From Pinus tabuliformis (taxonomy: Eukaryota; Streptophyta; Pinopsida; Pinales; Pinaceae): a stretch of 64,000 bases of DNA. The notes beneath the pieces were generated by a model, which was not told the origin of the DNA, did no database searches, and worked only from the letters and a program-made list of their open reading frames with translations. Of the stretch, positions 1 through 12,351 are shown in pieces. The translations under genes were made by a program, and so were the position numbers. The stretch is taken from contig CM062804.1 in NCBI GenBank assembly GCA_031772625.1, forward strand, positions 281,188,598 to 281,252,597, in the 5' to 3' direction. Numbering within the stretch: position 1 is the stretch's first letter; every line of letters starts with the position of its first letter.

Positions 1-447
1 AGATAGGAGCAAGGCAACCTTCGTGACTGAGTGAGGTTGCTTTCAATATATTGTCATGCCATTTGGATTGAAGAATGCCCTTGCTATCTTTTTACACGTA
101 ATTGTTGTGACATTTAGCAAATATATTCATAAGTTCTTGGAGATCTATTTTGATGATTAGACTATATTTGGGCTGGTTAGGTGCCATGTAGCAAACCTTT
201 GCTTGATGGTGAATACATGCCGAAGATGCCAAATCATGCTCAAGCTCAAAAAGTGTATGTTCCTTGTTCCTTTTGGGAACCTCTTGGGGCATGTGGTTTG
301 TAAACAAGAGTTGATGGTAGACCCCATGAAAATCGCAGTGATTCTGAATTTGCAAGCTCCGTAGAGTGTGAAACAGTTGCACACTACTCTACGGAATACG
401 GGGTACTACAAGAAGTTCATCAAAAGCTATGCCTATATCACCATGTC
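1..447 (+). pseudogene. Ty3/gypsy reverse transcriptase fragment
   Basis: The plus strand encodes part of a gypsy-type reverse transcriptase in broken frames. The conserved MPFGLKNA stretch is near base 55 and is followed by text matching the connection region before RNase H (a YYKKFIKSYAYI-like string near 400-440). It is an inverted copy of the minus-strand sequence at 1492-1936. Stops interrupt the frame, for example in the palm region near base 158, so this is a dead fragment. Similarity stops abruptly near 447, where the sequence switches to antisense integrase, which marks a rearrangement point. Confidence 0.75.
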
Positions 448-1936
448 AGGTACTCTGTCGTAATGATAATATATCTTGCGCTTGTCTTTCCCTGAGGTTT
501 AATAGGTCCTACAAAGACGATCACCCACTTTTCAAAAGGCTGCAACGTCATTTGCGCATTCAAAGGCATCTCATCCATCCACGATGGTTTACCCATTCTT
601 TGACATAAATCACAGGCCTTGCAATGTGCTTTTGAATATTGATGAAGGGTTAGCCATCACAACCCTACATGGAGAATCTTCTGTGCGGTCACTCTCCCTA
701 TAAAATGTCCTCTTGCAGCGCCCCCATGAGCGCCTGTCAGGATATTTCTTCGTTCAAATTCAGGTACATACCTTCATAGTATCTCATCATTCTCTATCTT
801 ATATATGTGCTCCGCAATGAGAGATAAATCTGTCGTGCGCACCACTAGTTCCTTCTTTTGCTGGACAGAGTACCCTTTCAGCACAGTTCCATTTGTGAGA
901 AAGTGAATTTTATCTTCAAAATGTCCATCTGCTATGCACACACTAAAGAGCTGTGTGTCAGATAATCCTTCCTCCAGATTAGTAGGTTCCTGTCCTGTCT
1001 CAATGTGCAACAGGTGATCTGGTCCCGCGCTTAATCATCCATGATTCACAACAACTTCAAAATAATATTCTTGGAACAATAAAAACCATCTTCATATGCA
1101 CATCCCAACACAGGCTTATTGACCAAGTATTTCAACGGAGAATGAACTGTATACATCTTGAAGTGTCCCCCTAGAAAGTAGTGTCCATACTCCTGGAGCA
1201 CATACACCATAGCTAGTCCATCGCGTTTAATGGTGGAATAATTCTTTTTTACTTTAGATAATCTGCGACTAGTGAATGTGATAAGGTGATCTAAGCCTTC
1301 TCCACCCTCCTGTGTTAGTAATGCCCCCAACGCTATGCTCTACGCGTCAAGATGGACATGAAAATCTTTCTTCCAATTTGGGAAGACCAGAATCGACGCA
1401 GTGACCATCTTTTCTTTCAATACATCCAGGCTTTCCTTACAGTCATCGTTCCAGCAGAACGTGATATCCTTTTTCAATAGCTTTTCCATCGACATGGTGA
1501 TATAGGCATAGTTTTTGATGAACTTCTTGTAGTACCCTGTATTCCCTAGAGTAGCGTGCAGCTGTTTCACACTCTATGGAGCTTGCAAATTCAGAATCAC
1601 TGCGATTTTCATGGGGTCTACCATCAACTCTTGTCTACAAACCACATGCCCCAAGAGGTTCCAAAAGGAACAAGGAACATACACTTTTTGAGCTTGAGCA
1701 TGATTTGGCATCTTCAGCATGTATCCACCATCAAGCACAGGTTTGCTACATGGCACCTAACCAGCCCAAATATAGTCTAATCATCAAAATAGACCTCCAA
1801 GAACTTATGAATATATTCCCTGAATGTCACAACAATTACGTGTAAAAAGATAGCAAGGGCATTCTTCAATCCAAATGGCATGACAATATATTGAAAGCAA
1901 CCCCACTCAGTCACGAAGGTTGTCTTGCTCCTATCT
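1..1936. repeat. Inverted repeat of gypsy RT sequence (arms 1-447 and 1492-1936)
   Basis: Bases 1-447 are the near-identical reverse complement of 1492-1936, separated by about 1.04 kb of pol sequence. The arms share the RT palm-to-connection region. The left arm begins at the window edge and may extend further. This structure results from inversion or from head-to-head insertion of two copies. Confidence 0.7.
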
Positions 1937-2063
1937 TCTGGCACGATTTTGATCTGGTGGTACCTTGAGAACCTATCAGTGAAAGAATATGCTTCCTAAC
2001 TGCCTACATTGTCCAACACCTCATCTATGAACGGAGTTGGGAATGGAGTTGGTAGTGTCAAAT
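448..2063 (-). pseudogene. Ty3/gypsy RT-RNase H-integrase fragment
   Basis: Read on the minus strand from 2063 downward, the order is reverse transcriptase (MPFGLKNA-like text near 1880), the connection region (about 1570-1490), RNase H (about 1450-1050, with HLDA and TFTSRRLSKVKKNYSTIKRD), a linker (1010-774), a degraded integrase zinc-binding region (about 740-600) and the start of the integrase core (near 520, VIVFVGPIKPQGK-like). This is the normal gypsy pol order. The same order, in sense, is seen at 32041-33983, so both pieces belong to one family. Several stops and frameshifts make it non-functional. It ends inside the integrase core at about 448. Confidence 0.8.
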
Positions 2064-3450
2064 TCCAACGGTGCCTACTAAATATATATACATAGTTTCA
2101 AGGGATATTTTTTAGGGTTTTGTAATTTTTTAACCTATATTTCAAGGGCAAATCATCCCATGACGGGCAATTTGCCCATCAAATTCCAACCCTGCAGTAC
2201 CTATTAAATATATAATATGACTATTGAATTGTTTATTTACATATATTTGTTTTGTACGTAGAATGCAGAAATTATAAATATCAATTTCATATTAACAAAG
2301 TATATATACAAACGAGTATGTATTTTTTTGGTAAAATGTTATAGGTTCAAATTCAAAAAAGAATAAAATATATATACCTTTATAAACTTTAAATTAAAAA
2401 ATCTCATATATCAATTTAATATCTAATTTAGCCATAATCTTAAAACTAAATAAATTCCAACTAGCTCCCACACCCACCAATTTCCTAGGGATTTTAGATT
2501 ATTCTAGTTATAATAAGTTCTTCATTATTATTTATAACATTCTTTTTATATAGAGAAAAAATTATTTAGTAAAATGGTCCATTTTACAATAAGATGTGTA
2601 ATTCCTTTTTTTTCTTAAGTTAAAGTTTATACATGTGAGAAAGGCAGAAGGACAAATGTCAAATGGAGATGAAAAAGGTAGATAATGACTATCCTCACCA
2701 TTTTCAAAAAGAGAACAACTATAATGTCAAAATAGAAAAAAATTGCAAAACCTAAGTCTATTGGTGGTTGGGATTATAAATATTGACCGTTTACAAAAAA
2801 ATTCATACTATTAAAAAGTTTGTAGAGATGAGTTTGAGAGAAAACTATGGTGTAAGTTTTCTCCATTTGCAAGTAAAATTGTTTCTGCATCCTCTAGGGT
2901 AATGTGGTATGCTTCATTTAGCAAATGCACACTTCCTGTGGTCAATTCAGCAAATGCACACTTCCTATGGTCAATTCAAGTTGCACAGTAAAAATCAAAC
3001 CTTTTTAACCTTTTTATGAAATTAGGTTTAGGCAAATTATTCAAGTTCCACAGTGAAAATCAAACCTTTTTATGAAATTAGGTTTAGGCAAATTTTGTAT
3101 TCATGCTATCCAGATTAAGGATAAACTTGAACTAACAATGTAACCCTCTAATCTTGCCAAAACATTTTATTTTGCAACATTACGAACCTCAAAAATATTT
3201 TTATTTCCCCACATTAGTAAACTCAAAATGGTTATGAATGGAGAGAATGAAGATATTTGTCATAAAAATGGAAGATGCATTTATTTATTCAAGTAAAACG
3301 CTGAGATTGTTTGATTTATTTAGATTGTATGATAAACCAGACCTCAACGTACATTTCAAATGACAAAATTTGTTAACGGATTGGACGGGATTTATGATCA
3401 TGGAAATGAATAAAATAGGGGTAAACTTTGAGTATGCAATTCGTTTGTAT

Positions 3451-4473
3451 CTAAGGCACAAACTTTAATGACAAGAATACACCACCACCCAACTTCAGGT
3501 TGTTGGTTTGTTGTTCACCGTTCAAACTACTGTTGCACTTGGACCCGAGGTTACCATCCGGATGCAAAGGAAACAGCTCCAGCAATTCCTCTCTTTTCTC
3601 ATGTTCCTGGGCAGCTGCACAATTCGTCATGACGTTACTTCTGCGAGGGTCTGTAAAATGGTGCACCCATCCATCTTTTCTATGGGCTTCTTTGTTCCAC
3701 ATATTGTATGTGAAATGATCGGGTTCTGAGAACGTTTCGACCCCAACAGATTGCAAATGTTGTTTCGATGACAAATCAATAGGTATGAGCTTTTGTGTTG
3801 GCATACCGGAGGCTGATTCTGGTGAATTTGTGGTTTCCTGGACCATAATCTAAAATACGTGGATAATGAATCAGTGAGCGAAAAACATATGTGAAACCTA
3901 GATTTAACAGTTAAAAAAAGGGAAGAGAATAACAAGCTGCCCATTAGATTGTCGCTACCTGAGGTGAGAACTGGGCCATATGCTTTGTATAATCCACGAT
4001 CATGCCATCAGCTGAACATAGACAAACATGGCTACAGTATAAGTAAGCAACTAAAAATAGAAACGCTTAAGACTGTTTAGAAAACAAAGTAACTATAGTT
4101 TACCCTTAGTTGGAGGATAACAGGTTTCGCCCTCCAAGCTTTTCACAGTATCTTTTTCATTCAGAACCTGACGCATTGATTCAAATCGAGATCGCTGCAT
4201 CGGACGGGTCTTCATTTTCTATTTCCTCTTGCTGCGTGCTTGAGTATTCTGAAACCAATAAAACACATTTTTTGCTTCTACTTTGCCGTGTTGTTTGAGT
4301 AGAGCAGTAATCTCATTTATTCGAGAGCGACTAGGGTTACGATGCCCTTGTCTGAAGAGGTCTTCCAAAATCTCTTTCTGTCTTTTTGTGGGCTTCCAAC
4401 GGGACCATGTAATCTCTAATTCCTTCCTTTCCATGGAACCTACTGATTCTGGAGAGCTGACGTGGCGTGGCGT
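3451..4473 (-). pseudogene. WUSCHEL-related homeobox (WOX) pseudogene, copy A
   Basis: The three-exon layout matches copy C: exon 1 at 4104-4473, exon 2 at 3959-4011, exon 3 at 3451-3849, with the same exon lengths and GT/AG borders. Two lesions are visible. The start codon used in copy C is ACG here (4471-4473), and the codon after the homeodomain's SKRK is TAG (4219-4221) where copy C has CAG. An internal ATG at 4432-4434 could still start a homeodomain-only peptide of about 71 residues. Exons 2 and 3 are open and keep the WUS-box LLELFPLHPDG. Exon 3 differs from copy C at only about five residues, so inactivation looks recent. A truncated homeodomain peptide with regulatory activity cannot be excluded. 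Confidence 0.85.
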
Positions 4474-5452
4474 GGCAGGTAATACAGATTTGTCTTCCTG
4501 CGGTGAAATTTAGGCGGTTATTCTTTCTGTCTGTGGCGAAGGCCGCGTTCAGCTATGGCGCAATTCCTCCAAGTTTAACTGGGCAACCAAGAACACCTAC
4601 TTTCAGAGAAAACGAATACCAAACGCAAAAATACAACAAATTTCAAGTGTCATAGATAACTCTCGGGCGGGAAGGAAAAAGATCACGTGATGTCGATTGG
4701 AAAAAAGGATCGCATGATGTTGATGGGAAAAAGGACGCCGTTGACTTTGCCTAAATAGTGTTTGCACGCATGGGAGAGTGCATGGGAGAAGGGGAACGCT
4801 ATATCCACCTCGATAGAAACACCCGTCTTTACACCTCATGAAAGAATAAGCTCCTATTATTACCGAAATTCAATGGAATCCGGGTTATGCATCACAATTT
4901 CCTGTCATAAGGAAAAGCCATTAAATGATATTGAGTAAAGCCATACGTGTTGGAATATGTAAAACCGTGGATCGGAAACTAAAATTTATTGTAAAATCAA
5001 GGCGACATTCGGATTTAAATACATTATTTAAGTCGATTATTTTTCGGAAAGGGAAGCTAGGCAAATAAGAATTACGTTTTGTCGGTTTAGGAAAGGAAAT
5101 AGGATTCAGGTTTATTTTTTTTCCCTATTGGAATAAGTATATGATATATAAATATATTATTTTTGATATTACATCCTGTGTAATTTATTTTATATTTATT
5201 TGATATGTAATATTCAAAACAAGAATATATTAATAATAGCAATATATTTTATTGTTGAATATAAATAAAATATTATAGTGCTCATATTAAATTTTGTAAT
5301 TTTATATTAATTTAAATTTAAAAAAATTAATTAATTTAAATTAAAAAATTTCTTAATTTTTAGAAATTTAAAAGTGATATATAATATTAAGAAATATTAA
5401 TTAAAAAATATTTAATGTGGATTACCAAAATACCCTAGCCATAATTTAATAT

Positions 5453-5470
5453 GTAATATTTATTATACAT
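5453..5470. repeat. Left target-site duplication of the LINE
   Basis: The 18 bases starting GTAATATTTATTA match those at 12352-12369 with two mismatches. They lie against the T-run (5470-5478) that is the poly(A) tail of the minus-strand LINE. The motif TGTAATATT is common in this AT-rich DNA, but its exact placement at both element ends supports a real duplication. Confidence 0.7.
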
Positions 5471-5649
5471 TTTTTTTTGTTAATGCAAGAGTCGTGCCTT
5501 CTATTTCAAATAACCAAAAGGATGAAATTACATATAATACAAACAATCAGAGGCTGAACCATTTAGCCTAAGGTTTTACTCCCTAACCCAAAGGTTGAAG
5601 TAATCAGAGACCCATACAACAGAGAGAATAAAAGCAAAAGATGAGTAAC

Positions 5650-6174
5650 TCGCTCAGACCCACCAACATGCACGCCGTATCATAGCCATTGATTATCCTC
5701 GCTCGATCCAACGGTGGAGGATCATATCGCATGGACAAAAAGCTCAGAGAATTACCACCCGATGAGGGCGGTATTCTCTCTCCAACCTTGGCCACGTGTA
5801 GAGTGGTGAGTGGAATCGCTCTTAACTCAAAAAAACCGCTCCCGGCTTTATGGGCGCGCGATATACAGTAAACCACCCCACGGCCGGTATTGACACCACG
5901 GGTAGTAATGCCTCACCCGGACCCACCAACAAGCATGTAGTATCATAGTCGTCGATTATCCTTGCCCGATCCAACGGTGGAGGATCATATCGCATGATCA
6001 AAAAGCTCAGAGAATTACCGCCCGATGAGGGCGGTATTCTCTCTCCTGCCTTGGCCACGTGTAGAGTGGTGAGTGGAATCGCTCTCAACTCAGAAAAACC
6101 GCTCCTGGCTTTAAGGGTGCATGATATACCATAAACCACCCCACGGCTAGTATTGACACCACAGGTAGTAATTC
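5650..6174. repeat. 261-bp tandem repeat in LINE 3' UTR (two units)
   Basis: Units begin near 5650 and 5911. Both contain the GATCCAACGGTGGAGGATCA block, the TTGGCCACGTGTAGAGTGG block and a terminal TATTGACACCAC block. They differ by scattered substitutions. The same two-unit array is present in segment C at about 50603-51125. On the minus strand the unit can be read as open, giving an apparent 200-codon frame at 6424-5822, but nothing in it resembles a known domain and it lies after the ORF2 stop. Confidence 0.8.
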
Positions 6175-6420
6175 GGAGGGTTTCATGTCGGCTGAGAAAG
6201 CCGAGACTGTGGTCCTTCACAACACCTCTACTCCTCATTTGCTTGATCCCCAGGAAGAAGGAACTCATCTTACCACCCTTGGTATTCGTCGTTTGAGCCT
6301 CCGAGAATCGCTGGCTGCCAAGCAACTTCCACCTAAGACCCCTGTGATCGTACTTTCCTGGGCTGAGAAAGCTGGCAAAGACCTGCATCCCTATTGTAAA
6401 AACCCCTCTGAAACACCACT

Positions 6421-9400
6421 TCATATTGGATCCATATCAGCTAGACCTAGTCTCTGCGGCTGATGACCTACTCTGTTTCGATAGAGCGAACGGTCCTCAT
6501 CCGCCTGAATGAGACAATTCTCCCTCAAACTGCCTTGTGGCATCTCTTGCCATCTAAACTTGACACTGCTTTTGGTGCAGAGAACCCCTTTATTAGCCAG
6601 AATGTCTGCCAATTTATTGGTCGTCCTTCGCACATGAACAAAGCTTACGGTTCTCAAGTGCGGAAGGTGGAATTATATCCTTTGCAAGACCTGAAGCAGC
6701 CTCCAGTGTCTTGAGACCTTTTTCGGCACCAAACCATAATAGATTCTCTTGACCGCATTGATGATTAGCTCAGAGTCATCTTCAATGATGATGTTCTGAA
6801 GATTGTCCTGCTTAAGGATATCTAGACTTTGTTCTAGTGCTATTAGTGCCGCCATATTATTTGTGGCTCTTCCCAGATGGAAGTGAAAAATAAAATGGAT
6901 GCATCCGTTTTCATCCCTTAACACCCCACCATAACCAGCAATACCCGGATTGCCTTTTGAGGCTCCATCTATGTTGAATTTCATAAAACCCTGAGGGGGA
7001 GGATGCCAAAAGTCTTTTTCAGTGACCAGTTTCTTGACCTTCACGTCCATACCGTGAGGAATAAGCCCCTGCATACCCAACTAAAGAAGTATCTGCATAT
7101 GAATATCTAAAGGGGGGTTTTTTAGGTGAGTCTGCAATAAAGTTCCTACCGTCCCCTTGATCTGACTTAAGATCTGAGTCATGATGCTCTGGTAGGAACT
7201 TTTTTAATGTTTGAAGATATTGTTGTTCCTTTCGTTCCATACATTCCATATTATGAAGCTTGGAGTTAAAGCCCAAGATTTGTTGATTATTTCATAATCA
7301 AAAAAGTTTCCTCTCCGGTTATTAACGGTATTGGTGATGCTCCCTCTGTCCCTGTTTGTCGTTCTGAAAATGAAGACAAAAGCATCCCACAAGTCGGAGG
7401 TGAATATGCAGGTGTTGAGTAGGTGCTCCATCGTTTCCTCTTGAGACTCACAAAGCTAGAATCTAGAAGGTCCTAGAACACCCCTCTTCCTAATGCTCTC
7501 CCAAGTAAGAATTTTCTTAAGATGTACCAACCACATGAAAAGTTTGGTTTTCATCCATCCTTGATGTCTCCATAGGTTCTGCCAAACCTTATCCATTTCA
7601 TTAGAATCAAGCTCCAGGACTAAGCGCTTTGCCTCCTTAAGATTAAAGGTGCCTTCATTATTATTGCCCCATCTAAGTTGGTCATGATCCTTTGATACCA
7701 GTACTTTCCTTTGGTCCAACATTCTTAGAAGTGCATCGACTTTTACTTTCAAGGGGAAGTCATCCCTGTACTCCATATTCTTCCAGGTACGCCATTTTCA
7801 TTCACTGCTAGTCTGATCCCAAAAATATTTTACTCTAAGTAGTCCTTTGTTGTCAGTATCATTCTTGAGCTCCACAAAGTCCTCTCTTAGCAGTATAGGT
7901 TCTTGTTACCATTTATCCTCCCAAAAAAAAGCTAGATCTCCTGCTCTGATTTCCCAAAAACTATTTTTTTGAACTATGCTTCTATTTTCCCATGCTTTAT
8001 TCTAGATGTAGGAGCCTTTTATGATGCCAAACATCCTTATAAGGTCACTATTTGGCCAATTACTAGTGTATTTCTCCTTCCAAATAATATCCCACTGTGC
8101 CTCTAGATCTTTAACCCATCTCCACCATAGTTTAGCCCCTAAAACTTTGTTTAGCACTTCCAGGTCATCCAGACCAAGGCCTCTGTGGTTCTTAGGTCTG
8201 CAAATAGTATCACAGGCTACCAAGGCCCATTTCTTTTTCTCCTCCCCCTTACCCCAAAGAAAGTCTCTTTGAATGATTCTAAATTGATGCAAGACTCCTT
8301 TTGGAGCTAGAAGGGCTGAAAGCATGAAGGTGGGGATTGATTGAAGGACAACTTTTGTAAGCACCAGTTGGCCTGCCAAGTTCAAAGATCTAATGGTCCA
8401 TTTCCTGGTCTTGTCCTGCATCTTGTTAATCACTGGCTCCCAGATACTCTTGTGCAAAGGTTTGTCAGTTAGTGGAACTCCCAAGTATTTGGAAGGTAGC
8501 ACATCTCTTTGAAAGCCCAGAATTCTGGAGATATTCTGCTGAATAGAAATATTAGCATTAAAGAAGAAAATATTAGATTTGGAGAGGCTTACCTCTGTAC
8601 CAGCTTCCATGGCAAAGTCACTTAGGATTTGTTTATATGTTAGAGCCTCTTTGACCGTGGGGATGCCCTGAAGCATAGTATCATCTACAACATGCTGATG
8701 GGTCAAAGCCTGTCCAGTCTCGGAGTCTGAGACCCTGGATAGTACCCACTTCTTTAGAATGCTTGATAGATCGACCAAGTCCTTCCATCATGAGGATAAA
8801 GAGAAAGGGGGAGATAGGATCTCCCTACCTGAGGCCTCTTAAAGGTTTAAAAGTTTTAGATGGAGAACCATTAACCAGAATTGGAAAACTAGAAGAAGTC
8901 ACCAGGGCCATGACCCACCTAACCCAGTTGTGGTCAAATCCGAAGGCTACAAGGACCTTCCTGATGTAGTTCCAATTCAACTTATCATAAGCCTTGGCTA
9001 GGTCCAGTTGCATAATCATTCCCACCTTCTTATTACTTAACAAAGAATGCACCACCTCATGCACTTGTATGATGTTATTTAGAAATTATCTGCCCTCCAC
9101 ATAACCTGTTTGCTCCATAGAAACCAGAGTGGGGAGAAGGGGTTTGAATCTATTGGCAATTACTTTGGATATTATCTTGTACACCACATTGCACAAGGAT
9201 ATGGGTCTAAATCTGTCTTGAGTCAGGGCATTGTCCTGTTTGGGGATCAAAGAGATGAAAGATGTATTGAGCACCTTCATAATGGTTCTACTCATTCTAG
9301 AGTCCTCCACGACATCCAGAATATCTTGCTTGACAATGTTCCAGCAAGCTTTAAAAAAATCGACATTGAAACCATCAGGGCCAGCGCTTTTCCATTCTAC

Positions 9401-10764
9401 ATTTCTTTGATAACCTCACTAACATCATCTTCATTCACCAGCCTATTGAGATTATAATTATCTTCCCTTGTTACTAACTTAGGAATGTGCTTTGTGAAGT
9501 CCCCGATAAAATGAGTTATGTCTAAGATGGTCTCCTCTGCAATACTTCGAAAGTGTTGAAACAACACAGCTTCTATGTCCTTATGGGTATTGAGTAATTG
9601 ACCTTCAAAGTCCTTGATTGTTGAGATCCTATTATGTGACCTGTTCTCCAAATTGGATCTGTGGAAAAACCTTGTGTTTCTCTCCCCTTCTTTTATCCAT
9701 TGAACCCTTGATTTTTTTCTCCAAAATATCTCCTCTTGTTTACATAAATTCTCCCAGTCCTACTGAAGCTTGGTGGCTTGATCGTTCCTTGCCCTACCAA
9801 AGCCATCCGTGATGAGGGCTTGATTGAGTTCCTACATTTTACCTTCGACAACTTTTTTCCCTTCAAAAATATTGTCAAACTCATTCTTGTTCCAATCTTT
9901 GAGTCTGAGCTTGATATGTTTCAGTCGTTTGTGTAGTAGAAACATTCTCGTACCCTGAATCTGAAGATCCTCTATCCACCATTTAGCAATGTTGTTGATG
10001 ACATCTGGGTGGGTGAGCCATATATTCTCAAATCTAAAAGGTCTGTTCTTCGAGGTGCCAATGCCCTAAACCTCAAGTTGGACAGGCTAGTGGTCCAAGC
10101 CACTGAAGGGGAGAATTCTCACTGTCATATCCATGCCTATGAGCATGAGATCCTCTGAGATAAGGAATTTTTCTAGCTTTGAGGCTACTTGAGACTCTCC
10201 TCCTCTCTTATTGTTCCATGTAGCCATTACTTGTATCTGTGTCAACTAGCTTCATGTTTTCAAGAAAATTTTGAAATTCTATAGAATCTTTGCTTAACGT
10301 TCTGGTCCCACCTTTTTTCTCCGTATGGGATTTGATCATGTTAAAGTCCCCTCCCATTATCCATGGTATTCTATGTGTCTATCTCTTAGTTCCCCAAGAG
10401 AATCTAAAAGCTTGAGTTTATCATCAGGTCTTTGAGGCCCATAAACATTTGTAATTAAATACATCTCCCTGTCTCCCACAGGCTGAATAACCACTGATAA
10501 ATATTTCTTAGATGCCTCAGCATCTATTATACCAATCTTTTGGGGGTTCCAAAGAGTAAGGATACCTCCTACTGTTTTGTCTGCTTTGACTTCTAGAAAC
10601 TCATATTTATTGAGCCATCTGTTGTGTATCTCCTTTATTTTTTGAATGGAACATTTAGTTTCCTGGATAACGATCATGTCTGGAGCTTCCTGTTTCATTC
10701 TATTGTTGAGTAACCTTTGTTTCCTTTTACTTCCTAGACCTCTAATATTCCAAAATGTTAGCGT
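6421..10764 (-). pseudogene. LINE ORF2: endonuclease, reverse transcriptase and RNase H (decayed)
   Basis: The natural start is probably the ATG at about 10764, giving MTLTFWNIRGLG, the usual N-terminus of plant LINE endonucleases. The endonuclease (to about 10000) shows VIQETKC and NVYGPQRPDD, and a GGDFNM string after a break near 10350. Reverse transcriptase fragments follow: PKQDNALTQDRFRPISLCNV (near 9240), MQLDLAKAYDKLNW (near 9010), a PISPFLFILM string (near 8800) and the catalytic box as HVVDDT (near 8690). A zinc-binding RVT region lies at about 7776-7204. RNase H at 7080-6421 has FNIDGASKGNPG, EDDSELI and RRTTNKLADILANKG. The NNMAEL position reads NNMAAL, so a catalytic Glu is replaced by Ala. 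Many stops and frameshifts separate these pieces. The frame ends at about 6421. Confidence 0.88.
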
Positions 10765-11057
10765 CATTATGAAAGATTTGTAAAGGAGTAGCTGGTTAGA
10801 TCTTTCATCATACCTGAATCTATCATTAGTTTTCCACATTCCATCAATAACTCATTTAGTTTTTTCCTGCCCCTTTTCCTTCCTAGATTTCTGGGAGCTA
10901 GTCTCTGTGTGGTTTTTATAATTTTCACCCCTTCGTTGCCCTACCTTTCTGTGTGTCTTTGTCCTTCCAGCTCATTATTCTGAGTTCTCCATTGGAACAA
11001 TTGTTGCACTCTGTTAAACTCTTCTTGAGGTAATGAGTCAACCCCTCCCGTGGTCCC

Positions 11058-12302
11058 CTATTTCAAGAAACCTTCCAAATCTAGGTGTTCTCTGTCAAGA
11101 ATATCCTGTAGTTCATGATCCTCCATTGCCATTGCACTCGGGGTCATTTCTTGGTCCCTTTCCAGTTCCTCGTTGTTCAGCATAGTCCCTTTCTGTTTAT
11201 AAGTATCCTGTGTTTTCACACTATTTTCTTCCTTATCTTTCTCTCCTTGGCTTTCCTCCATTTCCTGATCTACCTTTGTTACCTCTTCCTCTTCTTCTAA
11301 TACTTGGAACCTATTCAGACTAGCCTGTTGCCCCTCTGTTTGATTTTTCTTGGGCCCCCTTTTACCCCCCTTTCCTCTATACCCCATTTTGTGAAAGCTT
11401 TCAGTATATTTCACTGTGGTAGCTTTACTTTTGGTCTCTATTTTACTAAGAGGGCAATCTCTAAATAGGTGCCCATGTTCATGTCACCTTTGACATCTGA
11501 AAGGAATATGTTCATAATCCACGTTTTGCACCTAGTCTTCAACAAAAACTTCCAGGATGACCTCATCTGGTAGAGCTCCAGAGAGATCCATCTCCACACA
11601 TATTCAAGCGAAGGAAGTGTATTTTCCCCTTCTGGTAGCCTCAGATGCTTTGATAAAACGCCCTAGTTTATTTCCTATTGCAGATAAAGATTCAGTTTGC
11701 CAGTAATCTAGAGGTAGGGAATAGAGTCTTACCTAGACCAAGACTGAAGTGAAAGTCTTGTGTTCCGGTATGAAATTCATCATCCAAGGCCGCATATAAA
11801 GGCCTGCAGCTGCATAGAAGTAGGGCCCTCCTTTAAACACCCTATCTTTGTCCTCTATATTTGTGAACACTACCGTGACGAAAATTTTTGATCCAAGATG
11901 TAGGCCTATGTCTCCTTTAGGTTTCCCGTGGTATTTAATCCACACCTACAGTGCCTTCTCAGTGGGCCATAATACCATGAATATACAAATGATAGCATAG
12001 GTCTGCACGTGATCCCTGTGCGCTTGTAGTGCAGGATCATTTAAAACTACTCTGGGTGTGACCTCAACGTTAGGCTTACATGGACCCTTTTGAGTTTTGA
12101 TTTCTGCTTCTTGTTTTTTGTCCCCTTCCTCATTTCCTTTTAAACTGTTGTCCTCCCTTAAATTGGTCAAGTCCTGCACCTTGTCAATGTTCCTTTTCCC
12201 TTCTCCTGAAAGACTTCTAGCCATCTCCAATGGTTTCTTACCTCGACTGGCTACTGCTTGTCTGTAGGAGGGAGTGGAGCTCCCCCCTTTGCACCCCTCC
12301 AT
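11058..12302 (-). pseudogene. LINE ORF1 (nucleic-acid-binding, Gag-like; broken)
   Basis: The first ATG in good context is at 12300-12302 (reads MEGCKGGSSTPSYRQAVASRG). The 11945-11733 part (HLGSKIFVTVVF and VFKGGPYFY, then YMRPWMMNF) resembles the DUF4283 domain common in plant LINE ORF1 proteins. A zinc knuckle follows near 11500-11460, but its second cysteine codon is TGA, giving RCQR-stop-HEHGHLFRDC in place of the C-X2-C-X4-H-X4-C pattern. A charged, acidic tail with EEEEEVT runs to 11058. In-frame stops near 11945 and 11490 break it into three parts. Confidence 0.78.
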
Positions 12303-12351
12303 GGCGTTCAACTCCTGAATATTCTTGAAACCCTAGTTCTTACTAGTTCCC

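Larger units (their letters stand above)
2200..5470 (-). repeat. Duplicated WOX-bearing segment, copy A
   Basis: This stretch aligns almost base for base with 46950-50427 (copy C). Its 2240-4011 part also aligns with 42200-43933 (copy B). The alignment covers AT-rich 3' flank, three exons, two short introns and about 1 kb of upstream DNA. The offset to copy C is constant (44927) through exon 3, and exon lengths are identical. Flank and introns are about as similar as exons, which points to a DNA-level duplication and not retroposition. On the right it runs into the LINE at 5471. Confidence 0.88.
5471..12351 (-). mobile_element. Near full-length plant L1-type LINE
   Basis: This is a non-LTR retrotransposon on the minus strand of about 6.9 kb. 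In order from its 5' end at 12351 it has a short leader, ORF1 (12302 to about 11058), ORF2 with endonuclease, reverse transcriptase, zinc-binding region and RNase H (about 10764-6421), a roughly 950-base 3' untranslated region with a 261-bp tandem repeat, and a short A-tail (T-run at 5470-5478). An 18-bp imperfect target-site duplication flanks it. Stops and frameshifts in both ORFs show it is inactive. A copy of its 3' end lies at the same relative site in segment C (50428-51410). Confidence 0.88.

Noticed and set aside
3500-3729. Plus-strand open frames over WOX exon 3 (also at 43424-43653 and 48435-48656)
   Set aside because: They are antisense shadows of exon 3, repeated only because the exon is duplicated; the minus strand has the WUS-box and the correct splice phase.
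5822-6424. 200-codon minus-strand frame
   Set aside because: It lies after the LINE ORF2 stop in the repeated 3' UTR, and the equivalent in segment C is broken. Kept as a curiosity, not called as a gene.
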